DNA of 64,000 nt from positions 212,411 to 276,410 of the forward strand of contig JAJRPF010000070.1 in NCBI GenBank assembly GCA_024280885.1. Direction: 5' to 3'. Source of the DNA: Planctomycetota bacterium (GTDB lineage Bacteria; Planctomycetota; JAJSAM01; JAJVHW01). The notes beneath the pieces were generated by a model. The model saw nothing but the letters and a program-made list of their open reading frames with translations. It made no database searches and was not told the DNA's origin. The position numbers and the translations under genes were made by a program. This document shows, one piece after another, positions 50,301 to 57,815 of this stretch. The stretch's first letter is position 1; each line of letters starts with the position of its first letter.

Positions 50301-51364
50301 GCCGTGCGCTCGCGCCCGGCGCGCTCTCCGGCGCGCTCCGGGACGAGCGCGCTCGTCCGGCGGTGATTGCCGCCGTCGGACCCGAGGCGTTCCTGCGCGA
50401 GCAAGCGCTACGCGAGATTGCGGGCACCGTCCTGGGGGACCCACATAGCCCGGACCTGATGATCTTGCAGGGCGCGCTGACGACGACGGACGCTGATCAA
50501 GAGACGCTCATGCGGTTCTTTGGCGAGACGCGCACAGGCTCCCTCTTCGGTGGCCGGAAGGTGGTGGCGCTGCGCCACGCCGATGCGATGGTCACGCGCT
50601 ACAAGAAGGACTTCCTCGCGTGGCTGTCGAACCCGGGCTCCGCTGCGTTGCCCGTGATCCTGGCCGACGACCTGCCGCGCCCAGTCATGACGGTCATCGA
50701 GAAAATGGGGATGGTCGTCAAGTGCGGCGGCCAGGGCAGCCGCTCCCAGCCGCCGCTCCCCTTCATTGCCGAGCGTGCCGCGGCGCGCGGGAAGCGGATC
50801 GGTCGCGCGGAAGCCGAGCTCCTGCTGGAACTGCTCGGACCCGGGCTCACGGGTCTCGAGAACTCCGTCGAGATCCTCTCGCTGCACGCGGGTGAGCGCG
50901 AGGAGATCGGACGCGGCGACATCGAGGCGCTCTTCCAGAGCGGGCGCGAGGGCTCGGTCTGGGCGTTCGGAGACCTGCTGGTCGCCGGGCGCGTCAGCGA
51001 GGCGATGAACGAAGCGAGTCGCTGCTTCAACGAGGGCATTCCGACCTCAGCTCGCAGTCGCAAGATGACACGCGACGAGGGGAGCATCGCCGTGCGATTG
51101 GTGCTCGCGTTCACGACCGCAGTCTGCCGGGTTCTCGACGTGCGCGCGCAGCTCGATGCCGGTGTCTCTCGTCGCGAGGTGAAGATCAACGGTCCGTGGA
51201 GCGCGCGACAGTCCACGATGCAGGTGATCTCACGTCGGCGCCCGCCGGCTTTGCAGGCCCTCGCGGTCTTCGCCGAGGAGACCGACCGCGGGCTGAAGTC
51301 GGGTGGGCCCGCCGGGCGAGCGGCCATCGCGCGCCTGGTCGCAGCGGTCAGTCGCGTCCCGTAG
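50297..51364 (+). CDS. holA: DNA polymerase III delta subunit
   Basis: This 355-residue clamp-loader subunit opens the sliding clamp. It has the family's layout: N-terminal AAA-like domains (PAVIAAVGPEAFLREQALREI near 22, SLFGGRKVVALRHADAM near 82) and helical C-terminal domain. The Walker A Lys is absent, as is normal for delta. GTG 50297 overlaps the preceding stop (GTGA). The region near residue 245-275 (GIPTSARSRKMTRDE) is less usual. Followed by mutL after 146 bp. The assignment rests on overall pattern since delta is poorly conserved. Confidence 0.8.
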   Translation: MSRALAPGALSGALRDERARPAVIAAVGPEAFLREQALREIAGTVLGDPHSPDLMILQGALTTTDADQETLMRFFGETRTGSLFGGRKVVALRHADAMVTRYKKDFLAWLSNPGSAALPVILADDLPRPVMTVIEKMGMVVKCGGQGSRSQPPLPFIAERAAARGKRIGRAEAELLLELLGPGLTGLENSVEILSLHAGEREEIGRGDIEALFQSGREGSVWAFGDLLVAGRVSEAMNEASRCFNEGIPTSARSRKMTRDEGSIAVRLVLAFTTAVCRVLDVRAQLDAGVSRREVKINGPWSARQSTMQVISRRRPPALQALAVFAEETDRGLKSGGPAGRAAIARLVAAVSRVP

Positions 51365-51419
51365 TCGCGCTCTGTCCCTGTTCCGGTGTCGTATCGTGGC
51401 CCATTCGAAACCTCGGCTG

Positions 51420-51483
51420 ACACATCTGCGTCACTCACACGTCTGCGTCACTCACACATCTGCGTCCCTGACACATCGGCGCG
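51420..51483. repeat. 17-bp tandem repeat upstream of mutL
   Basis: ACACATCTGCGTCACTC is repeated at 51420, 51437 (one change) and 51454 (two changes), with a partial copy from 51471. It ends about 30 bp before the mutL start, so copy number could alter spacing to its promoter. Confidence 0.9.
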
Positions 51484-51510
51484 TCGTCCGTTGCACGAGA
51501 GAGGAAGAGC

Positions 51511-53325
51511 TTGAGCGCTCGCATTCGCAAGCTGCCGTCGCAGATCATCGATCGCATCGCCGCCGGCGAGGTCGTGGAGCGACCGGCGTCTGTCGTGAAG
51601 GAACTCGTCGAAAACAGCCTCGACGCGGGCGCCACACGGATCGACGTCGAGGTCGAGGGCGGTGGTCGCGACCTCATCTCGATCCGTGACGACGGGATCG
51701 GCATGGGCGCGGGCGATCTTGGTCTCGCGTTCGTCTCGCACGCCACGTCGAAGCTCTCCGACGTGGGCGATCTTGACCACATCGCGTCGTTCGGTTTCCG
51801 CGGCGAGGCACTCGCGTCGATCGGTGCGGTCGCGGACTGCCGCATCGTCTCGCGCGAGCGCGGCGCTGCTCATGGGAACGAGGTCGAGAGTCGCGGCGGG
51901 ACGGTCACCGACGTGCGCGTCGCGGCAGCGCCGGAGGGTACGCGCATCGAGGTGCGCAACCTCTTCCGCTACGTCCCCGCCCGCCGGAAGTTCCTGAAGA
52001 CACCGGGCACCGAGATGTCGCACGTCACCTCGACGCTGCACAAGCTGGCGCTCGCGAACCCGGGCGTGGCGTTCTCGCTCGTGCGCGCCGGGCAGGTCGT
52101 TTTCCGAGTCTCCGCGGACGAGGATCGGCGGGCGCGCGTCGCACGCTTCTTCGGTCGCAAGCTCTTCGACCAATTGCTCTCGGTCAGCGACCACGTCGGT
52201 TCGATCCGACTCGACGGCTACGTTGCGCGGCCCGAGGCGGCGCGGCCGAATGCGTCGTGGATGCACTTCTTTCTGAACGGGCGCCCGATCCGGGATCGCT
52301 CGCTCTCGCACGCTGTGCGCCACGCCTTCGACGGGCTCCTGACGAAGGGCCGCCATCCCGTCGTCTTCCTCTTCCTCGAAATGGACCCGGGTCTCGTGGA
52401 CGTCAACGTCCACCCCGCAAAGACCGAGGTGCGTTTTCAGGACGCGCAGGTGCTGCACCGACTCTTGCGCCACGGCGTGCGGCAGGTTCTTCTGGGAGAC
52501 GATCTCGTCCCCACGATCGTGCCCGATGCGATGCAGGCCGGGCACGCCGCGCAGGGCGGGGATGCCGCGCCGCCGAGCATGTCTCCAGGCGCGCGTCGCG
52601 AGCAGTACCTGGAGGGCGTGAAGGACGCGCTATCTGGCTTCCTGAGCAAGCCCGACTCTGCGTCACGGCAGCCGTCGCTCTACCCGCCGGCAAGGGGCGC
52701 CGCGACCACCGGGGTGGGGGAGCCACACCCGATTCTGCCCGCGCCCCCTCCGCGCGCGGCGCAGCGCTTTCTTCAGGTGAAGGACAGCTTCCTCGTGTTC
52801 GAGGTCGAGGACGGGCTCGCGATCGTCGATCAGCATGCGCTCCACGAGCGGATCATGCTTGAGCAGATCACCGAGCGCGTGCAGTCGGGCACGCTCGAGG
52901 TGCAGCCGATGCTCGTGCCCGCGCTCGTGGAACTGCCGGCGGCCGATGTCGAGGCGTTGTTGGCCGAATCCGACGATCTCGCCCGTGTCGGCGTGCGACT
53001 CGAGCGCTTCGGCGAGACGACGATTGCCGTGCAATCGCTGCCCTCGCTGCTTTCGCGGCGCGACCCGGAGAAGGTGATCCTTGGCCTCGCAGAACGCATC
53101 CGCGCCGGAAAGGGGGCCGGATCACGCATGTCACTTCTCGACGAGCTGATGCACTCGATGGCGTGCCGCTCCGCGATCATGGCCGGCGACCCGCTGACCG
53201 AGGAGCAGGCCGCGGAGATGATGCGCCGCGCCGATCTGATCGACAACCCGCAGTCGTGCGCGCACGGTCGTCCGACGTCGCTGCGCCTGACGTTCCGCGA
53301 ATTGATCCGTCACTTCAAGCGCTGA
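51511..53325 (+). CDS. mutL: DNA mismatch repair protein MutL with endonuclease motif
   Basis: This 604-residue GHKL ATPase couples mismatch recognition to strand removal. ATPase motifs are ELVENSLDAGAT near residue 32, RDDGIGM near 60 and GFRGEALASIGAV near 95. A Pro/Ala-rich linker covers about 335-420. The C-terminal domain has the metal-dependent endonuclease motif DQHALHERIMLE near 440, expected in bacteria without MutH, and ends with CAHGRPTSLRLT. The start is TTG at 51511, preceded by GAGGAAGAG. Its 5' region contains the 17-bp tandem repeat. No mutS is adjacent. Confidence 0.95.
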   Translation: MSARIRKLPSQIIDRIAAGEVVERPASVVKELVENSLDAGATRIDVEVEGGGRDLISIRDDGIGMGAGDLGLAFVSHATSKLSDVGDLDHIASFGFRGEALASIGAVADCRIVSRERGAAHGNEVESRGGTVTDVRVAAAPEGTRIEVRNLFRYVPARRKFLKTPGTEMSHVTSTLHKLALANPGVAFSLVRAGQVVFRVSADEDRRARVARFFGRKLFDQLLSVSDHVGSIRLDGYVARPEAARPNASWMHFFLNGRPIRDRSLSHAVRHAFDGLLTKGRHPVVFLFLEMDPGLVDVNVHPAKTEVRFQDAQVLHRLLRHGVRQVLLGDDLVPTIVPDAMQAGHAAQGGDAAPPSMSPGARREQYLEGVKDALSGFLSKPDSASRQPSLYPPARGAATTGVGEPHPILPAPPPRAAQRFLQVKDSFLVFEVEDGLAIVDQHALHERIMLEQITERVQSGTLEVQPMLVPALVELPAADVEALLAESDDLARVGVRLERFGETTIAVQSLPSLLSRRDPEKVILGLAERIRAGKGAGSRMSLLDELMHSMACRSAIMAGDPLTEEQAAEMMRRADLIDNPQSCAHGRPTSLRLTFRELIRHFKR

Positions 53326-53395
53326 CGGCGCGCGGTCGGCGATCGCTCGAAAGCTCCGCCGCGGTCGTGCGCCGCCGTAGTTCCGACAGCCCCCG

Positions 53396-54433
53396 TCAGC
53401 GACTGCGTTTCGGCGGCGCGAAGGCTGCCTTCTCATCAACGGCGTTGAACGCGACGCGGCGCACATAGAGGTGCATGACCTTGTGCTTCGGCGTGCCTTT
53501 GTACTGTTCCTCGACGACCACCTGCCGTGGGAAGCGGAGCTTCGCACCCGCGACGCTGAAGATCTCCTTCGACAGATCGTCCTGGTACGTGAATTCGTAG
53601 ATCATCAGCGGCGCGCTCTCGTCAACGGGCTCGACGCGGATGTGGCGCGGATCGCCGGTCTTCTCGTCGAGCCACATCGTGAACGTCAGTCCCCCCGTGG
53701 AGGCCGACGGGGTCCGTCGCAGCGCGCGGCCGGCGAACGTCGTATCCGCCGAGAGTTTCCAGATGCTGCCGTCGTTCTGCAGCTTCGCGAGTACTGCGAC
53801 ATCGATCAACGCCTCGGAGAGCCGTCGATGACTCTCCACCTCGGCGTAGTCGTCGGGATGGGTCTCCTTGGTGATGGCCGAGACCTGCGAACCATCGTCA
53901 AGCCAGTGGTAGTCGTCGTTCCGACCGGAAACCGCGCGCGTGACCTGACGCCCGTTTAACTCCCAGAACGTCCGCAGCGAGGACGGCTTCCCCGCGTGGC
54001 GCATCCAGCTAATGTTCATCTTGCTGACCTCTTCGGGGAGGCCGTTCCACTTGCCGTCGTCGCCCTTCGACCAGCGCCACACCCTGATCCGCCCGAACTC
54101 CACGAAGAAGGACTCGAGCCCGCCCGGCTTCGCCAGGCTCGCGCCACCCTGCCGACTCGCCGCTGTGGCGAGGAGCTTGAGTGCGGCGGGATCGCTCTTG
54201 GCGGGTGCCGGCGGGTCCGCGACCACCTTCTCCGCATCCTCCGGCGCGGGGTTCGGCGGCTTCAGTTTCGGGGCCTCGAACTTGGGGGGCGGCGCAGGGT
54301 CGCCCTCTTGAGGTGCCAGTGCGGTGTCCTCTGTTCGGCGCTCCTGCTGGCAGCCAGCGTCCTGAGCGGACGACACGACAGGGAAGCTCACGAGAGTGAG
54401 TCCCAGGATGAAGAGTGTGAGCGGGCTGTTCAT
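53396..54433 (-). CDS. Secreted protein, LolA-like beta fold suspected
   Basis: This 345-residue protein has a signal peptide (about residues 1-24, cleaved near SSAQD). A Pro/Lys-rich linker follows (about 45-85), with PPPKFEAPKLKPPNPAPED. The C-terminal 245 residues are rich in beta strands: FVEFGRIRVWRWSKGDD, IRVEPVDESAPLMIYEFTYQDD and RFPRQVVVEEQY. The strand pattern recalls LolA/LolB-like lipoprotein carriers, but this is only a guess. ATG 54433 was selected because it starts the signal peptide; a longer frame to 54478 adds no plausible sequence. It precedes no obvious partner on the same strand and converges with mutL. Confidence 0.6.
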   Translation of the reverse strand: MNSPLTLFILGLTLVSFPVVSSAQDAGCQQERRTEDTALAPQEGDPAPPPKFEAPKLKPPNPAPEDAEKVVADPPAPAKSDPAALKLLATAASRQGGASLAKPGGLESFFVEFGRIRVWRWSKGDDGKWNGLPEEVSKMNISWMRHAGKPSSLRTFWELNGRQVTRAVSGRNDDYHWLDDGSQVSAITKETHPDDYAEVESHRRLSEALIDVAVLAKLQNDGSIWKLSADTTFAGRALRRTPSASTGGLTFTMWLDEKTGDPRHIRVEPVDESAPLMIYEFTYQDDLSKEIFSVAGAKLRFPRQVVVEEQYKGTPKHKVMHLYVRRVAFNAVDEKAAFAPPKRSR

Positions 54434-54530
54434 GGTCGTCTCCGGGCACCGTGGAGTTTGAACGTGCGTCGAGGACATCGATTGTCGCGCCCCGTGTCAC
54501 GATCCGGTCGCAAACGGGAGGCCGCGCTGC

Positions 54531-55562
54531 TCATGCAGGCTCCGTGAGTCGCGCAGCAACGCGCGCTCCGAGGTGCTGCCCGTCGTCGTCGGGCGCCGCG
54601 TCGATCCAGGTGACATCCGGGAACCGCTTCCACCAATTCATCTGCCGGCGTGCCAGTTGCCACGTGTGTGCGCGAATCGCCTCGAGCGCAGCGGGGAGTG
54701 TGCAGGGCGACTCCGGGTCGCCCGCAAGTCGCGCGCGGACGAGCGGCACGAGTTCCTTCACCCCGATCGCTTCGCGGGCGGTCGGGCCAAGATCGTCAGC
54801 CTTGACGCGCGCCAGGATCTCCTCGACGAGCCCACGCTCGACCATGTGCGCGATCCGGCGTTCGATGCGGGCGCGGAGATCATCACGAGAGCGGCGGATC
54901 CCCACTGCGCGGTAGGCGACGCGTGGCGCGCCGACCCACTGTTGCTGGATCTCCGAGATGGGCTGGCCGGTCGCGGCATGGACCTCGAGCGCGCGGACGA
55001 CCCGTTTCAAGTCGTTCGGGTGGATCCGCTCGGCCGCGACGGGGTCGAGCGCGCGGAGCCGCGTGTGCAGCGTGCCTGGTTCTTCGGCCTCCGTGGCGCG
55101 CAGTTTCGCACGCAACTCCGGATCGGCGGTCGGGCCGTCGAAGAGCCCGAAGAGCAGCGCCTTCAGATAGAGCGCCGTGCCTCCGACGACGAGCGGGATT
55201 TTTCCCCGCGTCCGCACGTCGGTGATCGCCTGTTCGGCCCACCGCACCCATCGCGCGGCATGCAGGCGCTCCGACGGATCGAGACAGCCGACCAGGTGGT
55301 GCGGAACGCGCGACGCATGCTCGGGCGGCGGCGCTGCGGCGGCGATCGGCAGCCCGCGGTAGGGCTTCACGGAATCCGCGACGATCAACTCAGCGCCGAG
55401 CGCGAGGGCCGCGTACACACCCGCCGACTCCTTCCCGACCGCGGTCGGGCCGAGCACGATCAGAAGCGGCTCCTCCCCAATCTCGGACTTGGAGCGCTCG
55501 GACGTGGACCGCTCGGAGGCGGCGTGCTCAGGCATGCGGCGCATCCGCGACGCCGTGCCCAC
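54531..55562 (-). CDS. miaA: tRNA dimethylallyltransferase MiaA, divergent P-loop
   Basis: This enzyme prenylates A37 of tRNAs reading U-starting codons. The family pattern is clear: LIVLGPTAVGK near residue 35, IVADSVKPYRGLPI near 60, VPHHLVGCLDP near 85, VVGGTALYLKALLFGL near 125, and the C-terminal EAIRAHTWQLARRQMNWWKR. Two things are odd. The P-loop is GPTAVGKES, where the residue after GK should be Ser or Thr, and the usual DS-Q-x-Y reads DSVKPY. The N-terminal 35 residues, with SERSTSERSKSE, are extra. The start is uncertain: GTG 55562 has GAGGTG nearby; ATG 55544 and 55535 are alternatives. Confidence 0.85.
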   Translation of the reverse strand: MGTASRMRRMPEHAASERSTSERSKSEIGEEPLLIVLGPTAVGKESAGVYAALALGAELIVADSVKPYRGLPIAAAAPPPEHASRVPHHLVGCLDPSERLHAARWVRWAEQAITDVRTRGKIPLVVGGTALYLKALLFGLFDGPTADPELRAKLRATEAEEPGTLHTRLRALDPVAAERIHPNDLKRVVRALEVHAATGQPISEIQQQWVGAPRVAYRAVGIRRSRDDLRARIERRIAHMVERGLVEEILARVKADDLGPTAREAIGVKELVPLVRARLAGDPESPCTLPAALEAIRAHTWQLARRQMNWWKRFPDVTWIDAAPDDDGQHLGARVAARLTEPA

Positions 55563-55647
55563 ACGTCACCTCGCAGAGTACACGGAGCATGATCGCCCGC
55601 GCCCGCAGGGTCCGCCTGGATTGAGCTCGCCTGGAGGGTGACCTTCG

Positions 55648-55674
55648 TGACCGCACGGTGACCGCACGGTGACA
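55648..55674. repeat. 11-bp tandem repeat near miaA 5' region
   Basis: GTGACCGCACG occurs twice in tandem, followed by a further GTGAC. A similar 16-bp duplication (TCTGAACTTCTCTGGC) lies just beyond the terminator hairpin, at about 55714-55743. Confidence 0.8.
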
Positions 55675-55683
55675 GAACGACAA

Positions 55684-55714
55684 AGAGGGCGCTGCCAAGT
55701 AGGCGACGCCCTCT
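55684..55714 (-). terminator. Intrinsic terminator of the small lipoprotein gene
   Basis: AGAGGGCG and CGCCCTCT form an 8-bp stem around a 15-base loop. On the minus strand the stem is followed by TTGTCGTT, a moderately T-rich tail. It lies about 100 bp after the lipoprotein stop. Confidence 0.55.
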
Positions 55715-55816
55715 CTGAACTTCTCTGGCTCTGAACTTCTCCGGACACAGGCGGCGCGCTCAAGGAGCTCGTGCACCTACCTGCCGTCCCGTCTCGCCGG
55801 ACCAGCCGTTGAACGA

Positions 55817-56008
55817 CTAGCCGTCGAACGGGTTGTGCTTGTCGTAGTCGAAGAAGTACTTGTTCGTCATGTCACGCCACTCGCTGGCGGTGTCGCCGTA
55901 GTGGTTGATCTGACGCACATTCTCGTCCCAGTCGGTGAGAGAGAAACAGCCGCTGACCGCCGTCATTGTGACGAGGAGCGTTCCCAACAGTACAACCCTG
56001 CGGACCAT
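55817..56008 (-). CDS. Small lipoprotein, 63 residues
   Basis: This is a short lipoprotein of unknown role. A lipobox ends the signal sequence (TAVSGC, Cys at about 21), after which only 42 residues remain, rich in Asp, Asn and aromatics (NHYGDTASEWRDMTNKYFF). The start is well supported: GGAGGG lies six bases before ATG 56008 on the minus strand. A terminator-like hairpin follows at 55684-55714, so it is probably a single-gene transcript. Such small lipoproteins can sit in the outer membrane, but nothing here shows which membrane is used. Confidence 0.75.
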   Translation of the reverse strand: MVRRVVLLGTLLVTMTAVSGCFSLTDWDENVRQINHYGDTASEWRDMTNKYFFDYDKHNPFDG

Positions 56009-56220
56009 GGTCTTCCCTCCGTACTACCGATCGCCGTCCCCATTTGGGGACTCGACCTCCCATCGCCATCGAATGGCTGCCCGTGGGAGGCTGACGCTCG
56101 AAGCAGCCCTGCTTCAAGACGTCGTATCGAACGGGCGGAAGTTAGGTAAGCGTCGCGACTCGGTCAACGGAAAAACCCAACGCCGAGTGGGTTTCCGCCG
56201 AGCCTGCCACGCGCTTGCCG

Positions 56221-56865
56221 TTATCTGCGCTGCGGCGCCCGGTCCGCATAGAGCCGATGCCGCTCGATGTAATCGGCAACTGGGTCGGGAACCCAGCACC
56301 GGATTGGCGCACCGCGGGCCGCGCGAGCACGTATCGCGGTACTCGACACATCCTCCATCGGTGTCCGGAGTACATGTTGCCGGAGTGCCTCCGTCGCCTG
56401 GTCTCCGATGGCCTCACGCAGCCGCCCCCACGGGGGCTCCGGCGCGCCGGGACGGGGCGCGACGGCGATGGGGACCAGGCTGACGACATCGCGCGCCCGC
56501 CGCCATGTGGGGAGCAACTGCAACGCGTCCTGCCCGACGAGAAGGATGAGCGACTCCCCACGGCATGGGCCGGCGAGGAGTTCCTCGAGCGTGTCGATCG
56601 TGTAGGTCGTGCCCGGGCGTCGGACTTCGATGTCCAGGACGTCCAGGATCGCGTATTCGGTCGCTGCGGCGCACGCCATCGCCAAGCGGTGTTCGCCCGA
56701 TACGTGGGGGCCGTCTGCCTTGTGGGGCGGATCTCCGGCCGGGATCAAGCTGACGACGTCTGCTCCCAGCTCGTGTCCAGCGGCCATCGCCACAGCGACA
56801 TGCGCCGCGTGGATGGGGTCGAACGTGCCGCCGTACAGAACGCGCCGCCGCGGGCGTCTGCTCAC
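56221..56865 (-). CDS. nadD: Nicotinate-nucleotide adenylyltransferase
   Basis: This 214-residue enzyme converts nicotinate mononucleotide and ATP to deamido-NAD. The nucleotidyltransferase signature is GGTFDPIHAAHV near residue 12 (the HxGH motif reads HAAH). PPHK is near 46, and the C-terminal SSTAIRARAARG near 170 corresponds to the ISSTxIR motif. A YIERHRLY end is typical. The start is GTG 56865, overlapping the TGA of the CvpA gene. The usual partner genes obgE and rsfS are not adjacent. Confidence 0.93.
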   Translation of the reverse strand: MSRRPRRRVLYGGTFDPIHAAHVAVAMAAGHELGADVVSLIPAGDPPHKADGPHVSGEHRLAMACAAATEYAILDVLDIEVRRPGTTYTIDTLEELLAGPCRGESLILLVGQDALQLLPTWRRARDVVSLVPIAVAPRPGAPEPPWGRLREAIGDQATEALRQHVLRTPMEDVSSTAIRARAARGAPIRCWVPDPVADYIERHRLYADRAPQRR

Positions 56866-57368
56866 GGCTGCCGCAGGTCCTCTAGGCGGTGCCCGAGTTG
56901 TTCAGGGAAGAGCGCCGTTGCGCCCGCATCCCAGGCTTGCGTAAGCGCCCAGGCGGTGTGACTGGGGCGCAGTTGCGCTTCATAGGCTCGTGGGGTGCTC
57001 CATGCCGCGAGCGAGAAGAGCACGAGCGCGAGGACCGTTCCGGTGGCGGCTCCGAGCACGCCTCCCGGCCAGCCGTCGTGGTCGAAGCGCCACTTGTGAA
57101 CGAGGGGGTGCAGCAAGTACGCGAGCCCCGCGCAAGCCACCGCGAGCACAGCGAAGAGGAGCACGTGCGTCGTCCACGGCAGGTCGATCTGCGAGATCTC
57201 GAGCACCTTTGCCACGTAGGGGTCGACCGCCGGCCGCAGCGCGCGGGAGAGCCCGGCAGCCCCCAGCACGAGAAGCAATTCGACCGTTGACCACGCCAGA
57301 CCGCTGCGTGCGCCGTCTACGGCGGCGAGCACGACGATGGCGAGGGCTCCGAGGTCAAACCAGGTCAT
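56862..57368 (-). CDS. CvpA-family membrane protein
   Basis: This 168-residue protein has four membrane helices (about residues 4-20, 28-45, 65-88 and 98-120), as in the CvpA family, which in enterobacteria is needed for colicin V production and bile-salt resistance. The stretch DGARSGLAWSTVELLLVLGA near residue 18 and the central GGVLGAATGTVLALVLFSLA near 103 are typical. Its function is unclear. ATG 57368 begins the first helix; the stop overlaps nadD. An inverted-repeat element begins just 15 bp upstream, at 57383. Confidence 0.85.
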   Translation of the reverse strand: MTWFDLGALAIVVLAAVDGARSGLAWSTVELLLVLGAAGLSRALRPAVDPYVAKVLEISQIDLPWTTHVLLFAVLAVACAGLAYLLHPLVHKWRFDHDGWPGGVLGAATGTVLALVLFSLAAWSTPRAYEAQLRPSHTAWALTQAWDAGATALFPEQLGHRLEDLRQP

Positions 57369-57382
57369 GGCCGGGAGTCTAG

Positions 57383-57615
57383 CCCGAACTATTCATGAGA
57401 GTCACACACCTGAACGGACCAGAGCGTCTAACTCTGCGTTGCGCCTGCTCCACGAAGCGACGGCTGGGAATTCGCAAGCGCGCCTTGATCTCGACGATCT
57501 TGTCCTCGTTCAGGGCGCGCCTCGCCGGGCGTACCATGGCCGCCGCATCCAGACAGATGCTCGGTTGCGCCTCGGTGGTCTTCACGAAGTGCGTGACCCT
57601 CATGAATAGTCCGGG
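57383..57615. mobile_element. MITE-like or IS-remnant element, 233 bp
   Basis: The ends are 23-bp terminal inverted repeats (57383-57405 and 57593-57615) with two mismatches, beginning CCCGAACTATTCATGA on the left and CCCGGACTATTCATGA on the right. The flanks CTAG (left) and CTAC (right) could be a 4-bp target duplication with one change. A minus-strand frame of about 75 codons spans it (MRVTHFVKTTEAQPSI at its start) but no transposase motif is visible. A deleted insertion sequence is the likely explanation. Confidence 0.65.
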
Positions 57616-57727
57616 CTACCAGCCTGTCGGAGTAATCCGTCGAGGACCGGATTCGTCCAGGAGCGTTGTCCGTCGTGCGTGACGGGCGAAGTCCCAGACG
57701 AAGCCCGTCGTCTGTCGTACGCGAAAA

Positions 57728-57754
57728 GCCCCCCGGGTGTGTCACCCGGGGGGC
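57728..57754 (-). terminator. Strong intrinsic terminator of HEAT-repeat gene
   Basis: A 12-bp perfect GC-rich stem (GCCCCCCGGGTG/CACCCGGGGGGC) closes on a 3-base TGT loop. On the minus strand it is followed by TTTT. It lies 62 bp after the HEAT-gene stop. Confidence 0.85.
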
Positions 57755-57815
57755 CTTGATTGGTCTGTCTGTCGGCAATCAGTGCGTCGACTTGCTCTGG
57801 TTGCCGGTTGTTCAA

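Larger units (their letters stand above)
57369..57815. other. Spacer between cvpA and HEAT-repeat genes, 447 bp
   Basis: No credible gene was found. The spacer contains an inverted-repeat element (57383-57615) and three hairpins beyond it: AATCCG/CGGATT at 57634-57653, GACGGGC/GCCCGTC at 57681-57709, and the strong terminator at 57728-57754. Confidence 0.6.

Noticed and set aside
57379..57603. Transposase fragment encoded in the element at 57.4 kb
   Set aside because: The short minus-strand frame shows no DDE or other transposase motif, so only the inverted ends support a mobile element.
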